64,000 nucleotides of DNA from Molossus alvarezi (Eukaryota > Chordata > Mammalia > Chiroptera > Molossidae), in the NCBI GenBank assembly GCA_037176705.1, contig CM073898.1, positions 21,259,501-21,323,500 on the forward strand, written 5' to 3'. Every line of letters starts with the position of its first letter. Within the stretch, counting starts at the first letter, position 1. A model generated the notes under the pieces. The model was given only the letters and a program-made list of their open reading frames with translations. It searched no databases and was not told the origin of the DNA. Below are positions 11,561-22,563 of the stretch, piece after piece. The position numbers and the translations under genes were made by a program.

Positions 11561-13560
11561 CAAGCCATCCGTGTTCAACAGGAGAGGCACTGTTGTGATG
11601 AGAGTCAAAAGCGAAAGAGGAAGTTGAAAACGAGTAACCTACAAAGAATGAGCTGACAGCTGGGAAAATCACAATGTGTAATTGCCCATCAGTAACTCGT
11701 TTCATACTGGCCAGCGAATCATTTCTACATTATCACATGATGCTGGAGCACAGCTAAGTATAATATGATGACTTTTGAAAAGAGGGATTTTTAGACTGAA
11801 ATCTTTTCTAATGATGAGGTCTATTGAATTAGGCAGTGATCCCTTGGGGAGAGCATTTGATAGAATCATTGAAAAACTGAGCCAGAGAGACGTTTGTGCT
11901 GGGGGCAAAAAAGACAGAATCTGTATTCTGCAAATTTGGATATCCCCGATTCTATAATTCTAAATTACTTCAGAGATTTCAAAATGCCAGTTTTCTTCTA
12001 TATAACTAATTGCATCACCAGATCAAATTTGAGAGTTGTTTTGGCATGTCCATATCTTCAGCTTCCTTAGTGCTTCTTAAATACAGTGCATTTGAATTAC
12101 AATGTTTTTGTTCGCCCTGGGTCTTTATTGCCCGTGTGAAAGGACCGGACTCCCCCAGAGGCTGCAAGGTGTCTCCCTCGGGCCACAGCCTCCGGACGTA
12201 GAATGCCAGGACTCAGGGAGCAGCTGGCTTTTCCTTCCCTGCCTCGTCCTTTTGACTATTTTTTCTTTCAAGTAGAATTCCAATTTTGTAGAGTCAATAG
12301 ATCATTTTCTTCCTTATGTTTGCCTTTAGTGTAAGAGGGAAATTTGTTAAGTCCCCTTATGAAGATACCGGGACCCTTGGTGGCAGTCAGCTTTGTTCAG
12401 GTTTCGTCACTTACAGGTGTCAGTTGTTCGAGTAAGAGCCACTGCTCTGCCCGGAGACAGTGGGATTCCCTGCATTCCCAGCCTGAGCTCACACACCTCA
12501 GCCATTGGCTTCATTCCGCCCCTCACCTCTCATCACGCGGTCCCCCCCCTTCCCAAGGAGGGAGCTTCCCGGGGTGGCATGTGTGTTATGAATACAAAAG
12601 GAGGATGAGAATATAAACTGTTCTCTGGTGTGAGTGAGGCTAAGGGGAGGTCGGAGGAGAAGTAGGTACATAAATAGCAGTATGGGCAGGGCCAGGCGGG
12701 TGGGGGAGGATTGTAACGTTTGGTCAGGCCTCGGGTGCCGGAACCAGGGAGGGAAGAGGCAGTTTAGTCGGATCAGAAGGATGAAAGGTGGAGAACAAGG
12801 AGGAAAGGTTTCCTAGGAGCAGAATCTCCACGTGGAGGAAGTAGGTGCGTGAGTGAGGACGCTGGAGCGTCCTGCCTGGCCCGTGCCCTGGCTCCCAGGG
12901 GGGACGCTGTAGGAGTTGAAGATCCAGTGGATCTAGATGGAGAATGGTCCTAATTTGTTTCTGAAGGAGTTTGATTTTGTGAGAAATATTTGTCAAAGCA
13001 GTGATAGAGCCCATGGAATCCCAATTCTCCAAGTAATATGGTAGAGATGATCTGGGATCCTCATGAGAAATGGTCCCCCCTGCATCCAGCTTGTGAATAA
13101 GTCGTGAAATTTGTTCTTTGGTAAACACATAGCTCAGTAGATATCTATCCTTTTAGTCAGACTTGCTTCTCCACATACAAATGCACAGATGTTATTTATG
13201 GAAACGGTGAGTGATAGACCGATAACAAATGCCTCCATTTACTTCTCTTGGGGAAAACAACAAATGTGAGCATAAATAAACCCTAATTCAGTTCCAAAAT
13301 TAAGGGGCCGAAAATTTGAGGCATGTGAGGCAGATCTAACTCTCTCTTTCTGCAAGGAGCCCATGCAACTATCCAGATGGAATGAGTATTAGAGACGGAA
13401 GGACCGGTATGTGTTTACTGCTCTGCAACTTGTTCTGTTCACTCAGGGACAGTAGTGATGTCCTCCTCTTGCTGGTTGTACTTCAGCCTCTGCACCCGTG
13501 GCCATGGTTTGGCATCAAAGACTACTGCTGCAAGAACTGGGACAGGTTCTTAAGGGGGGT
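11561..13560. other. Intron, nothing firmly recognised
   Basis: Unique-looking sequence. A 134-codon reverse open frame at 12724-13128 has no recognised similarity. Confidence 0.45.
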
Positions 13561-13566
13561 AGAGAT

Positions 13567-13784
13567 TTTTTTTTTAATCCTCACCCGAGGACATTTTTCC
13601 ATTTTTTGTTCAGATAGAATGGGAAGGAGAGAGAGAGAGAGAAACATCAAAGTGAAAGGGACACATCGAGTGGCTGCCTCCTGCACGACCCAACCAGGGC
13701 AACCAAGGTAGGTGCCCTTAGTGAGAACTGAACCTGGGTCTCTCTGGACCAAAGGCAGACGCTCTAACCGCTGAGCCAAACCGG
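13567..13784 (-). mobile_element. Ves SINE, long-tail type
   Basis: Reverse copy with the tail stem-loop 'tcctcacccgagga' and head end 'gccaaaccggc'; the last few head bases are missing. No clear target duplication. Confidence 0.9.
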
Positions 13785-14376
13785 CATCATTCCCTTGGGA
13801 GACACTGACAGAGTAACTAACGTCTTGAATGTTGACAGAAAAGACATCCCTTGGCCGACTCATTTAACTCTCTCCAAGTATGCTTCCCATGATGGTCAGC
13901 CTCGCGGATCCAGGCAGAGGATGGCATGGTCAACTCAGGACCGAGAAAACAGGTGCAGCGAGCTCCCTCTCCCTCCCCGACATCTTTTGTGAGTTATGAA
14001 CTGATTTCACCCTGTCGTCTTGGGGATGTGTTTCCTTGGCTCTTTATCACATCATTTCAAACCCCATGGTCCATTCTGGATGGGATGGCAGCAGTCGGTC
14101 CCTTGGTGTTCAGGATTAGGAGCAGAGGAGAGAGTTCGGGTATGTCCCAACCGGTGAGGTTTTAAAACCGCGTCGCAGACAGCACTGTGGGACAGCCTGA
14201 TGCAGTTGCAGGCCACCAATGCTGTGCCCGTTGCTGCCCCTAGTTGTGGTGCCTTTGGCAAGGCTGTCACCTCTTTCCGTGGCCTGCAGTCCACAGCCTG
14301 TCCCGGACGTTCTTGGGCGTTCCTCATCCATAAACGGGAGCAGACCTAGACAGTTGAATCCCCGCAGGGTCTAGGA

Positions 14377-14599
14377 CAGCGGTTCTCAACCTGTGGGTTG
14401 CGACCCCTCTGGGAGTCGAATGACCCTTTCACAGGGGTCACCTAAGACCATCAGAAAACACATATTTCCCATGGTCTTAGAAACCGAGACAACGCTCCTC
14501 TGTCCGTCTCCAGGCGGGTCCGCCCACGTGCAGAGACGCCACATCCAACGTGAGCAGCTGTATTAAAGGGTTGCGCATTAGGAAGGTTGAGAACCACTG
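14377..14599 (+). mobile_element. SPIN-like non-autonomous hAT transposon, complete ends
   Basis: A 223-bp element. It starts CAGCGGTTCTCAACCTGTGG and ends AGGAAGGTTGAGAACCACTG, giving a 16-bp terminal inverted repeat with one mismatch. It is flanked by GTCTAGGA at 14369-14376 and 14600-14607, an exact 8-bp duplication typical of hAT insertion. Internal phrases ('gaatgaccctttcacagggg', 'cctaagaccatcagaaaaca', 'gtattaaagggttgcgc') match my recollection of SPIN (also named OposCharlie3). The middle differs from what I recall of the common short copies. It carries no transposase and must have been moved by another copy. Confidence 0.85.
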
Positions 14600-14607
14600 G
14601 TCTAGGA

Positions 14608-15790
14608 TGTTAAAGAAAAGCATCTTAGAAAAGAGGTCAGAAAATGAAAATGCCCCAAAGCCATTGGTTTGTTTTTCTAGTTTTTCACTTTTATGACCAA
14701 CTCTATTTTCTTTCTCCAAACACTGGGTCAGATTCTGCTGGGTAAGTAAACTATTATTAGTCTTTTGACTGTAAAATATATTATACCTTCAAACATATTT
14801 GATTTGGTTCCAGGGATAAAAATAGGACCTTTAAAACATATTTGTACAGAAGAGAACTTATGATGATTGATGCCTAAAGAGGGAAAGCTCCAAGGGAAAA
14901 GGGAAGGATGAAATCCCGCAGTCTCAAGGTGCGCTTGTTGAAGTCCTGCCGAGGGGCATCCGTGTCTGGGAACAGGGCAAGACTGGGGGCGAGAGAATGT
15001 GGTTCTCAGTGGAAATCTTAGCTCTTAAAGCTCGAGTCAAGGCAAATCAAAGATTAAATGAGCAAAACAGGAAATTAGACCTAAGTGAGTGGAAATTTGG
15101 GTTGAAATCTACTATCTTTATTGCTGGATCTCTGCTTAGTCCTTCAGCCACTCTTCGCAAGCTGGGAACCAAAGTGGTGGTTTTTATGGCCTGGGGACAA
15201 TTCACATCAGATCACAGAATCTGAGTAGCAGTGTTTTTAATTTCCTAGTTGCTCTTTGCCTAACAAAGGGAGTGGATACTTAGTAAATCACAAATATGTT
15301 TATTATAAACTCAACTCTTTACACATCATAAATTTTATTTATAAAACTAGAAGAAGTTTCCATCATTTGTCAGTTTGATTTTTTTTTTTTTTTTTGCACA
15401 GTATGTTGTGTAATTTTGGGAGCAGATATTTTGCTATCGAAAAACATTTGAGACATTTCTGTTTCCTCATGTTTATCCAGTTATTCTCTCATTGGCATGT
15501 TTAATTGAAAATTTTTACTTTTTTATATCATTGGCCATTCTTGGGTAATGTTTTAATGATTTGGGGGAAAATGTGTTTTGTAATGAATGCAGGGTTTCCT
15601 AACTAACAACTCTGCTTTCCCTTGGCCTGAAACTTTTATGGTTAAAACATTTCTCTCTGACAAATATAGCCTATAACGAGTATATTTGGAGGCTAAAAGT
15701 TTCATAGGAGTGTTCTTTTTTCTTTTATTTAACACTACTGACAATTACCCCATAGATAAACATTATTTGTTATTTAGCATCCTGTCGGTG
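14608..15790. other. Intron, AT-rich, nothing recognised
   Basis: Includes T-rich runs (for example 15380-15395). No gene or repeat family recognised. Confidence 0.5.
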
Positions 15791-15794
15791 AAGT

Positions 15795-17220
15795 TTGTTT
15801 ATTCATTCAGTTATTTCTTGAGCACTGACTATGAGACACATGTTGGCTGTGTAGTAGTGGCCAGCCACTCATGAAGCTCGTCATGATGACAGTGATCAAA
15901 CACTAACTATGCAAAGTATTTTTCTAGTAACTAGGAAATAGCAGGATATGGGGAATAGGTATGTGGGGGTGTTGCAGTTTTCTGCCAGGTAGTCAGGAAA
16001 GACCTCTTGATAATGACCTTCTGGAGAAGTTTTGAAGGAGGTGATGGGAGAAGCTGTGTGTGTCTGGGCAAGAGTGTTCTGGGCAGAGGGAACAGCGACT
16101 GCAGAGGCCTGAGACGGGCACACCCAGCATCTGAGGAACAGCAAGGAAGCCAGAGTAAGAGGGTTGGGGTGAGGTATTGCAGATGCGGTCAGGGAGGTCA
16201 CAGCGGTGGCGGGGCTCCTAGGCCATTGGCTTGTGTTCTGATTGACGACGGGAGCCAGCGGAGGGAGGGTGCCACGGTCTGACCGACACCGTGAGAAAAG
16301 GGCTCACTGAGTGCTGAGTGAGAACAAGCTGCAGGAGGACAAAGGTGGAAGCAGGAAGTCCAGCCAGGAGACTGCTGAAATAATCCAGACACAAGTTGGT
16401 GGTGGATTCCTCCAGAGTGATGCCAGGGGGTGCTGGGAAATCGCCCACCTCTGGCACGAGAGCGAATCGGATTTGCGGCTGTGTTGAGTTTCAGGTGGCA
16501 AAAGGTCAAGAATAGACTTGCCATTTTCTGAGATGGGGAAGACTTGCAAAAGGACAAGTTAGGATTTGAGTATGCGAGACATTAGATACCTACTTAGCAG
16601 CGTTCCGTAAGCAGTTGGCTAGTTGGGTACACACACATACACACACATGTGCACACACACGCACACATGCATGCATACATGCATAGGAGAGGTGGTGCAG
16701 GCTAGACTTAAATATTTTCTCTACAGAAGTCTGTAGATGGTACTTAAACACATGAGCTAAGACAGGATGTCATCATCTATGGAGTTGGTAAAGAAAAGAA
16801 AAAAGAAAGGAGAAGGAAAGAAAAGAAAAGGCTATAAAAACTGACCTCTGGGGCCCTCGCTGGGCTAAGGAGCAGTGGCCGTCGAGGTAGGAGAGAAGCA
16901 TGAGAGAGTAGGGTAACCTAAAAGCCAAGAGAAGAGAGTGTATTTTGTGAAGCACGGTTCTACTGTCAGATAGGCTGAAAGTTTGAGTAAGAAATAGCCA
17001 GAGAATTTGCCATTGGATTTGACAATATGGAGGCCACTGGTAACCTTCAAATGGGCGGCTTAGGTCACGTGTTGACAGGGAAAGCTTGACTGTAGCAGAT
17101 TCACGAGAGAACGGGAGGGGAGGTAGTGGAGACAGTAGAGCAGCTCTTTTGAGGAGCTTTGTGTAAGGGGAACAGAAATAGCACATTATCTGCAATAGAG
17201 TGGAGCGGGGACAATGAGAG
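15795..17220 (-). mobile_element. Long antisense L2 (LINE2) copy
   Basis: From left to right the + strand reads the reverse of an L2: tail-like 'ttatttcttgagcactgact', then 'ggcagagggaacagcgactg', 'gaggaacagcaaggaagcca', 'aataatccagacacaag', 'ccattttctgagatggggaa', and finally 'ttgccattggatttgacaat' and 'ctcttttgaggagctttgtg' from the reverse-transcriptase region. Order and spacing are collinear over 1.4 kb. A CA/CG dinucleotide run interrupts it at 16629-16683. No intact frame remains. Confidence 0.8.
16629..16683. repeat. CA-rich microsatellite inside L2
   Basis: Imperfect alternating (AC)n with GT and GC interruptions ending in ATGC repeats. Confidence 0.85.
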
Positions 17221-20128
17221 GTGGGGTGTTGGAAAAGGGAAGGAGTGCACTACAGTATGCTGCACACTGACTGTGACGCTTGGGGAAGGAAGTCTGAGTA
17301 GGCAAGAGAGGAAGGGGACCCCTTGCCTCAGTGGAGGGGTTGACCTTGGATAGGACCACCTCCTTCATGAGGAGGAAGCCATAGATCCAGATAAGTTGGG
17401 TAGGCCTGGGTCTTTATAGTTTCTATTTTCTCTGAAACAATAAGCAATGCCATGCTTCACTGTGCGTGACTAGATAGTGTCTGCATTTCTGCCCAAGTGG
17501 ATATTGTCGGGACTGTATTTACATATTCAAACAAGGTATACATTCGAACCCTGCTTTTGATGAGCAATAAACAATTCTTTCAGAAACTCAGAATGTATTA
17601 AACAATTTATTCTTTGTATGAAATGATTTAATATACTCTCCTTCTCTATAGGTTCCTTATAGTATAAAATAGAAGGGAATCATATGTGTAAGAGAGAGAT
17701 GAACAGATGACATACAGTTTCCTTCAGTGAAATGAAGGGGGGATTGAAAGGAGGGGGAAGCGTAGGCATTCTAATTCATGCCGCCAAGGTAGCAACTATT
17801 TATCTCTCTACCTCTCCCTTTGGTTACTTCTCCCTGGAAAAACTGAAGAGCTGGTGTTGGGATGTGACTCTAGATTCTTTCTGAAGAAGAACCCACATCA
17901 GAACTAGACATCTGAATTTCCTCTTGGAGGGTTTCCCAGGACTGGATGGAGCAAGCTGATGAAGTCACAGATTTGATATACATTTTCCTTACATAGCACC
18001 TTTCTCGAGGAACACAGAGTATTCCGTGGGCATTATTTTCATAGTCCAGGAGGACGTATGCAAGCCTGGAGAGCTGAAACAATCAAGTCCTGCTGTTCTA
18101 AGCATCATTTAATACTTGTACGATTTGTCCTTCAAAGGATTCTTGGCCTTTGGGCAGCAACAAACTGCAAGGGGGAGCACGGGCTCTGGGCTCCGTGTCT
18201 GTCACATGTGACCTGTGTACGGAATCAGCTCTGAGGTCTCCTTGAAGCGGCCTCAGTTCTGGGCAGGGGGACGGCTTTGGATCACAGCGAGCTTGCTTCT
18301 GCTTCCCAGAGAGATGGCTGCGCTGGTGGGTCGCTGTGTTTGAGTTGGATGCGCGCTGGTGTGCTGTCGCAGCATCTGGACGAGCGCAGGGGAGACGGTA
18401 TTTGTTCACGACATCCGATGTGAGTCCTGAACTGGTTCTATTTATTTCTTTGGCTGCCCTGGCTTTTGGTCACATCCTAGTCTAACGACGGAAAGAGGGC
18501 GGCTGTGCTTTTTTCTAGACAGACGTCTGTTAGTCAGGATCAATAGTCGTATTTTTGAATTTTTCGGTGTCACTCACGATTGGGAAGCAGAAATGAGAGC
18601 TTTTTTATACAGAAAGGGTATCGGCTTCCCTTCCATCGCCGTGGCCATTCACTCGGAATATCTGTGGTTGGTTTTAAGCCGCGTGCCAGCGCCTCTTCTC
18701 GGAGGCATGAATTCACACAGGGTCTGGCAGAAGCTGCAGACAGGATGTTGACTCTTGAGCGTCTTGACTGACGGACTGAGTAGGAGGCCCGGTGGAGGTG
18801 CTGCAGAGCTCCGGCCGATCTGTGCTCCCAGCCCAGCCTCAACCCCGAGGTCTGAAAGTGCCTGTTTGAGCTTTCTGGGGCCGCTGTACCCACAGGGATC
18901 GAAAAATGGACCTTTTTTTCCATCAGAGGGACAATTGTGTGGACGCTGTGCCAACTCCTCCCCTGTTAACTCTGACTGGCCTGACCCTTGCTTCTCAGAT
19001 GTGTACCCCTTCACCAAGGAGGGTCATCTACCACTGATTGGGCCGTGGGCTTCAGTGTCCTCACGGGGGAAGCAAAGCCTTAGACCAGAAGGCCTCCAGC
19101 ATCCAGGGACTCCCCTATTCCCGAGGCTTGTCCAGCCATCCTTTGGGCCACTTCCTTTATTTCATGGTTATCTGGTACCTACTCCATGCCACGCACCAGG
19201 GGTCCTCGGATATTTGAGGGAAGATGCCTCTCAAAGACCTGATGGCCTTCGTAGGAAAAGCCACTGTCACTCAATTCTCAGTGAACTCTTGAGAGGTTGA
19301 ATGGCATTGTCTTCAGTTTGTCACATGGGAGGATTTTAAACTCGAAGCCGTATTCACTTCATTTTGAGAGTTAACAAAATACAGCGTTTTACATTTACCT
19401 AATAAAACCCCCCAAAAGCTTAAATCTTTACCTGATACCCTAGATATATGGGAATGGTTTTAAAGGAGTGTGGATAGGAAAGTGTATTTTCTAATCTACT
19501 TAATGTTTATGGAGAGCCTCTTAAAGCTGTGAATGACAATCTAGTGTCAAACCGTGGTGAGCTTCCCAACACTGGTTTTGAGGTTGACTGAAGTTATTTA
19601 TAATGAAGAAGTAACTGCTAGAAGACACAGGAGCGGCCGCTGAGAATATAAGTGTCTGTTTTGGAATTAGATTACTCTATACCAGAATTCTTGTAAAACA
19701 CATGGGAAAATACGACATAAAACGTGTCTTCTGCTTCCAAGAAGATGTGAACATTGTAAAAATCAGAATTAAGTCATATGAAACTGTCTCTGCCTTTTTG
19801 AAAATCCAGATGACTCTAAGCCAAGGTTTTTTTTTGGCACAGAAATATAATCAGTTTTTTACAAACAATAGGCTCGGAGATTCTCTAGTGCCTATAAAGT
19901 GACTACTGTGGCTGGGAGGTGAACTGCCCCTTTTGGAAGCCTCACTTCCTACGTGAGCACAGCGTAGGTGCCGATACAGCTTTTGCAGGGCAGGTGCTAT
20001 GAGCTGATGCCAGAGAAGACAAAATTGTTGGCACACCATTTCCAATTTCGTTATTGGACCCAGAGCCAGAAAAAATATGTTTATATTCTTTTGAAGTGGG
20101 ACGATGTTGTCTCTCTTTTCCTTGGGCT
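17221..20128. other. Intron, nothing recognised
   Basis: Unique-looking, with a GC-richer part around 18100-19300 that holds several overlapping chance frames on both strands. Confidence 0.45.
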
Positions 20129-20133
20129 ACACA

Positions 20134-20175
<42 letters not shown>
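20129..20175. repeat. (CA)n microsatellite
   Basis: About 23 CA units with one TA interruption near 20139. Confidence 0.95.
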
Positions 20176-20177
<2 letters not shown>

Positions 20178-20365
20178 GTATTCTCAAGATATTAGTTAAA
20201 CATGGTTTGACAACTTAGAGTGTAGGCCGATTTTTTTTGTGTGTGCTACTGTAAAAAAAATAAAAGTAGGTGAATTTTGTCTGATCGTGAAATCAGAATT
20301 CTGTTGTCGTTTAAACAATTTCTGAGGTTCAGTCTTAGTTTTGAATGTCGTATATGCCTTTAACG

Positions 20366-20530
20366 CAGTGGTTGGCAAACTGTTTCTTTAAATAAAGTTT
20401 TATTGGAACACAGCTGCCCCCGTGCGTGTACGTATTGTTTTTGACAGGTTGCTAGGCTGCTTTCCTGGTAGCGCAGAAGAGTTGAGTAGTTGCGACGGTA
20501 GGCCTGGAACCCTGAACTATTTACTACATG
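20366..20530 (+). repeat. MER3-like hAT element, partial
   Basis: Starts 'cagtggttggcaaactgt' and contains 'aaataaagttttattggaac' and 'gaagagttgagtagttgcga', the collinear signature of this MITE. Confidence 0.75.
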
Positions 20531-21414
20531 GCGCTTGATAGAAGAGGTTTCTGGACGCCGTTTTGTAAGGTGTTGGGAGACCTGGTTGGCCACCGGGGTT
20601 TCTCCCACCTCAGATTGTGTGTCCTCATCTGCTTTGCTAGAACCACCAGTGAAGGAACGAGACATGGTCTTGGAGAAACATTTGAAAGAACTGTGAGGAT
20701 ATCTATCCTCTGGAGGGACTGTTGTCCTCTGTGAAGGGAGAGGGCCAACTCAAGCTGATGTCTGCAAACCCTTCTAAGTTCCTTGTTTACCTGGCAGTTG
20801 TCTTTCAGTACCTGCAGGGCTGTCATGTGGAAGAAGCATGAGGCTGTGAGCCTGTGGGCAGCTGAATTAGGACTCATGGGTGCAGCCGACTGTGAGGACA
20901 GACTTCAGCTCAAGAAGGAAGCGCACTAGCTAGGAGCTGCCCATAACGAATGTGCTGTCTTAGTGGGTAATGAGCACCCTGTCAATAGATGTGTTTAAAC
21001 AAAGGTTGTGTCTGAGGACCTTGGAGGTCCCCGCTAGCCTTGAAATTCTAATGGCTTATTTGGTCAAGGTTCCTTGTTTCCAAGCTCAGATTTGGACCAC
21101 CGCGTATTTTGTTGGGGGCCTGTAGAGTCCTCTTGGATGATTTTCTAAAGATAGGATCTTGGTCAAATCAAAGCAGTACAAGGGTGAAGAAGTGCTTCCG
21201 GCGGGCAGGGGATGGCAGAGGAGAGGGTGGCCCAGAGCTGGCCTCCAACACGGCAGCTACAGGAAGGGCACTGCTTCCTCCCAGCCCTACAGCCTCAAAG
21301 GTGACCCGTCCGTCTTCGGCCACTGCTGCCATCTTTGCTCTCTGCCCAGACTCCTGGAAAGAGGGCAGGCCGGCTGCCCCAGATACAGAGGTCAAAGTGT
21401 GGTTTCGGTGTTGC

Positions 21415-21626
21415 GCTTTGCCATAGGGTGTACACTGGGACGGGGCTATGCACAGCCGTTCTGGGCGAGGCTGTGCATTCTCTCTGCAGCTTTGCTGTCA
21501 GAGGACAAGGGCAGCCATAGGTAATGCGTAAATGAAGGAGTGTGGGTGTGTCCCAGTCACACTTTATTGACAAAAGCAGGCAGTGGTCCAGATCTGATCC
21601 CGGGGCCGTAGCTTGCTGACCCTGGA
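21415..21626 (-). repeat. MER3-like hAT element fragment
   Basis: The right part reads 'cactttattgacaaaagcag', then 'gggccgtagcttgctgaccc'. The left part (before about 21505) is uncertain. Confidence 0.6.
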
Positions 21627-21649
21627 TACAGACACTGAAAGTTAGAACT

Positions 21650-21755
21650 AGCTAGACAGCTCTCATGTTTTAGAGAAAAGGTGAAATGACATGTCCAAAG
21701 TCACACCACGACCGAGCCAGGATTACAACCTAGACGCTGACATTAGATTCATGCC
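21650..21755 (-). repeat. MIR fragment
   Basis: Contains 'catgtccaaagtcacacc' and 'gagccaggattacaacctag', the reverse of the MIR core. Confidence 0.65.
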
Positions 21756-22299
21756 CATTACGTGGTTTTGTGCTGCCTCTGCTGTGCAGTCAAGTTATAG
21801 CATTTGGTTACTAGAGGGCCACGTGAGTGACAGGAATACCTGCCTCAGGTGGCCCCCGCACAGCGGCCGTGAGAACTCCAGGATGGCATTCGAATAGAGG
21901 CAGCTGTTCAGCCCTGTGACCCCGCCTCACTTCCCCTGCGATGGACCCTGATCGCCTCGAAGCCAAGTCTACATTGCCCACGTTGACGCGGAGAAATCAC
22001 GCCCCGGAGCTGTGAAAAAGAAATAGGTTCCCGCAGCTGCGTCACAGGATTCGATCACTTCGGCCGGGAGTGCCAGGAGATTTGAGACAGATGTTTTCAG
22101 ACATGCCGCATGCCGAAAACATTTCCAGGGGTCGGGCTGCAATAGTGACTTCATAAGTGGAGAAACAGGGAAAGTATGCAAGGCGAGGACACAAGAGTTT
22201 ATTCACCACGAGGTGCATGGCCAACCTCTTTGCATTACATCTGCCTGTCAGGGTTGGCTCTTTCATCTGTCGTGCCCTCGCTGCTGCTCTTTGTCTGCC

Positions 22300-22563
22300 C
22301 GTGAATAAAGTGCAGCATTGTGGTTAGTAATCCCACTCCAGTGACTCGACTTCAAATGTGGTTTTGGAGTGCATCCCAGAGTTCTGTTTGCTAAGCTTCC
22401 TACTCCTGTTTCAGAGACACCACTGGATACAGAGCGGCGCACACTGAAGGCTTCCCTCTTTCCTTAACCTGTCGGGTTGTGGGCTCTCTCCTTCCCCTCG
22501 CTCCTTTCCTTTTCTTTTTTCACCTTTTTTTTTTTTTTTTTTAAAACCTTCCAAGGCAAGTTC
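22300..22563 (+). promoter_or_regulatory. LTBP1: Candidate LTBP1S promoter / 5' leader
   Basis: LTBP1S is known to be transcribed from its own promoter inside the LTBP1L transcription unit, so a start site must lie upstream of 22564. I see no convincing TATA box and no strong CpG island just upstream. The last 100 bases are pyrimidine-rich and include 18 consecutive T at 22525-22542. CAGACA Smad-type boxes occur near 22085-22102, but such short motifs are weak evidence. The limits given are arbitrary, because the start site cannot be read from sequence. Confidence 0.4.
22525..22542. repeat. Homopolymer T18 upstream of the LTBP1S ATG
   Basis: Eighteen T in a row, 21 bases before the ATG; it is either 5' leader or promoter of LTBP1S. 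Confidence 0.95.

Noticed and set aside
18755..19300. 181-codon forward open frame
   Set aside because: Proline- and serine-rich chance frame in GC-richer intron with competing reverse frames and no recognisable similarity.
22080..22125. p53-like response element (AGACATGCC...GCATGCC) upstream of LTBP1S
   Set aside because: The two half-sites deviate from the RRRCWWGYYY consensus at key positions and such partial matches are frequent by chance.
22477..22563. A 29-residue upstream extension of LTBP1S in the same frame
   Set aside because: The open frame does extend back to a TAA at 22465, but its apparent start at 22477 is TTG, not ATG. The first in-frame ATG is 22564, which matches the known LTBP1S start.
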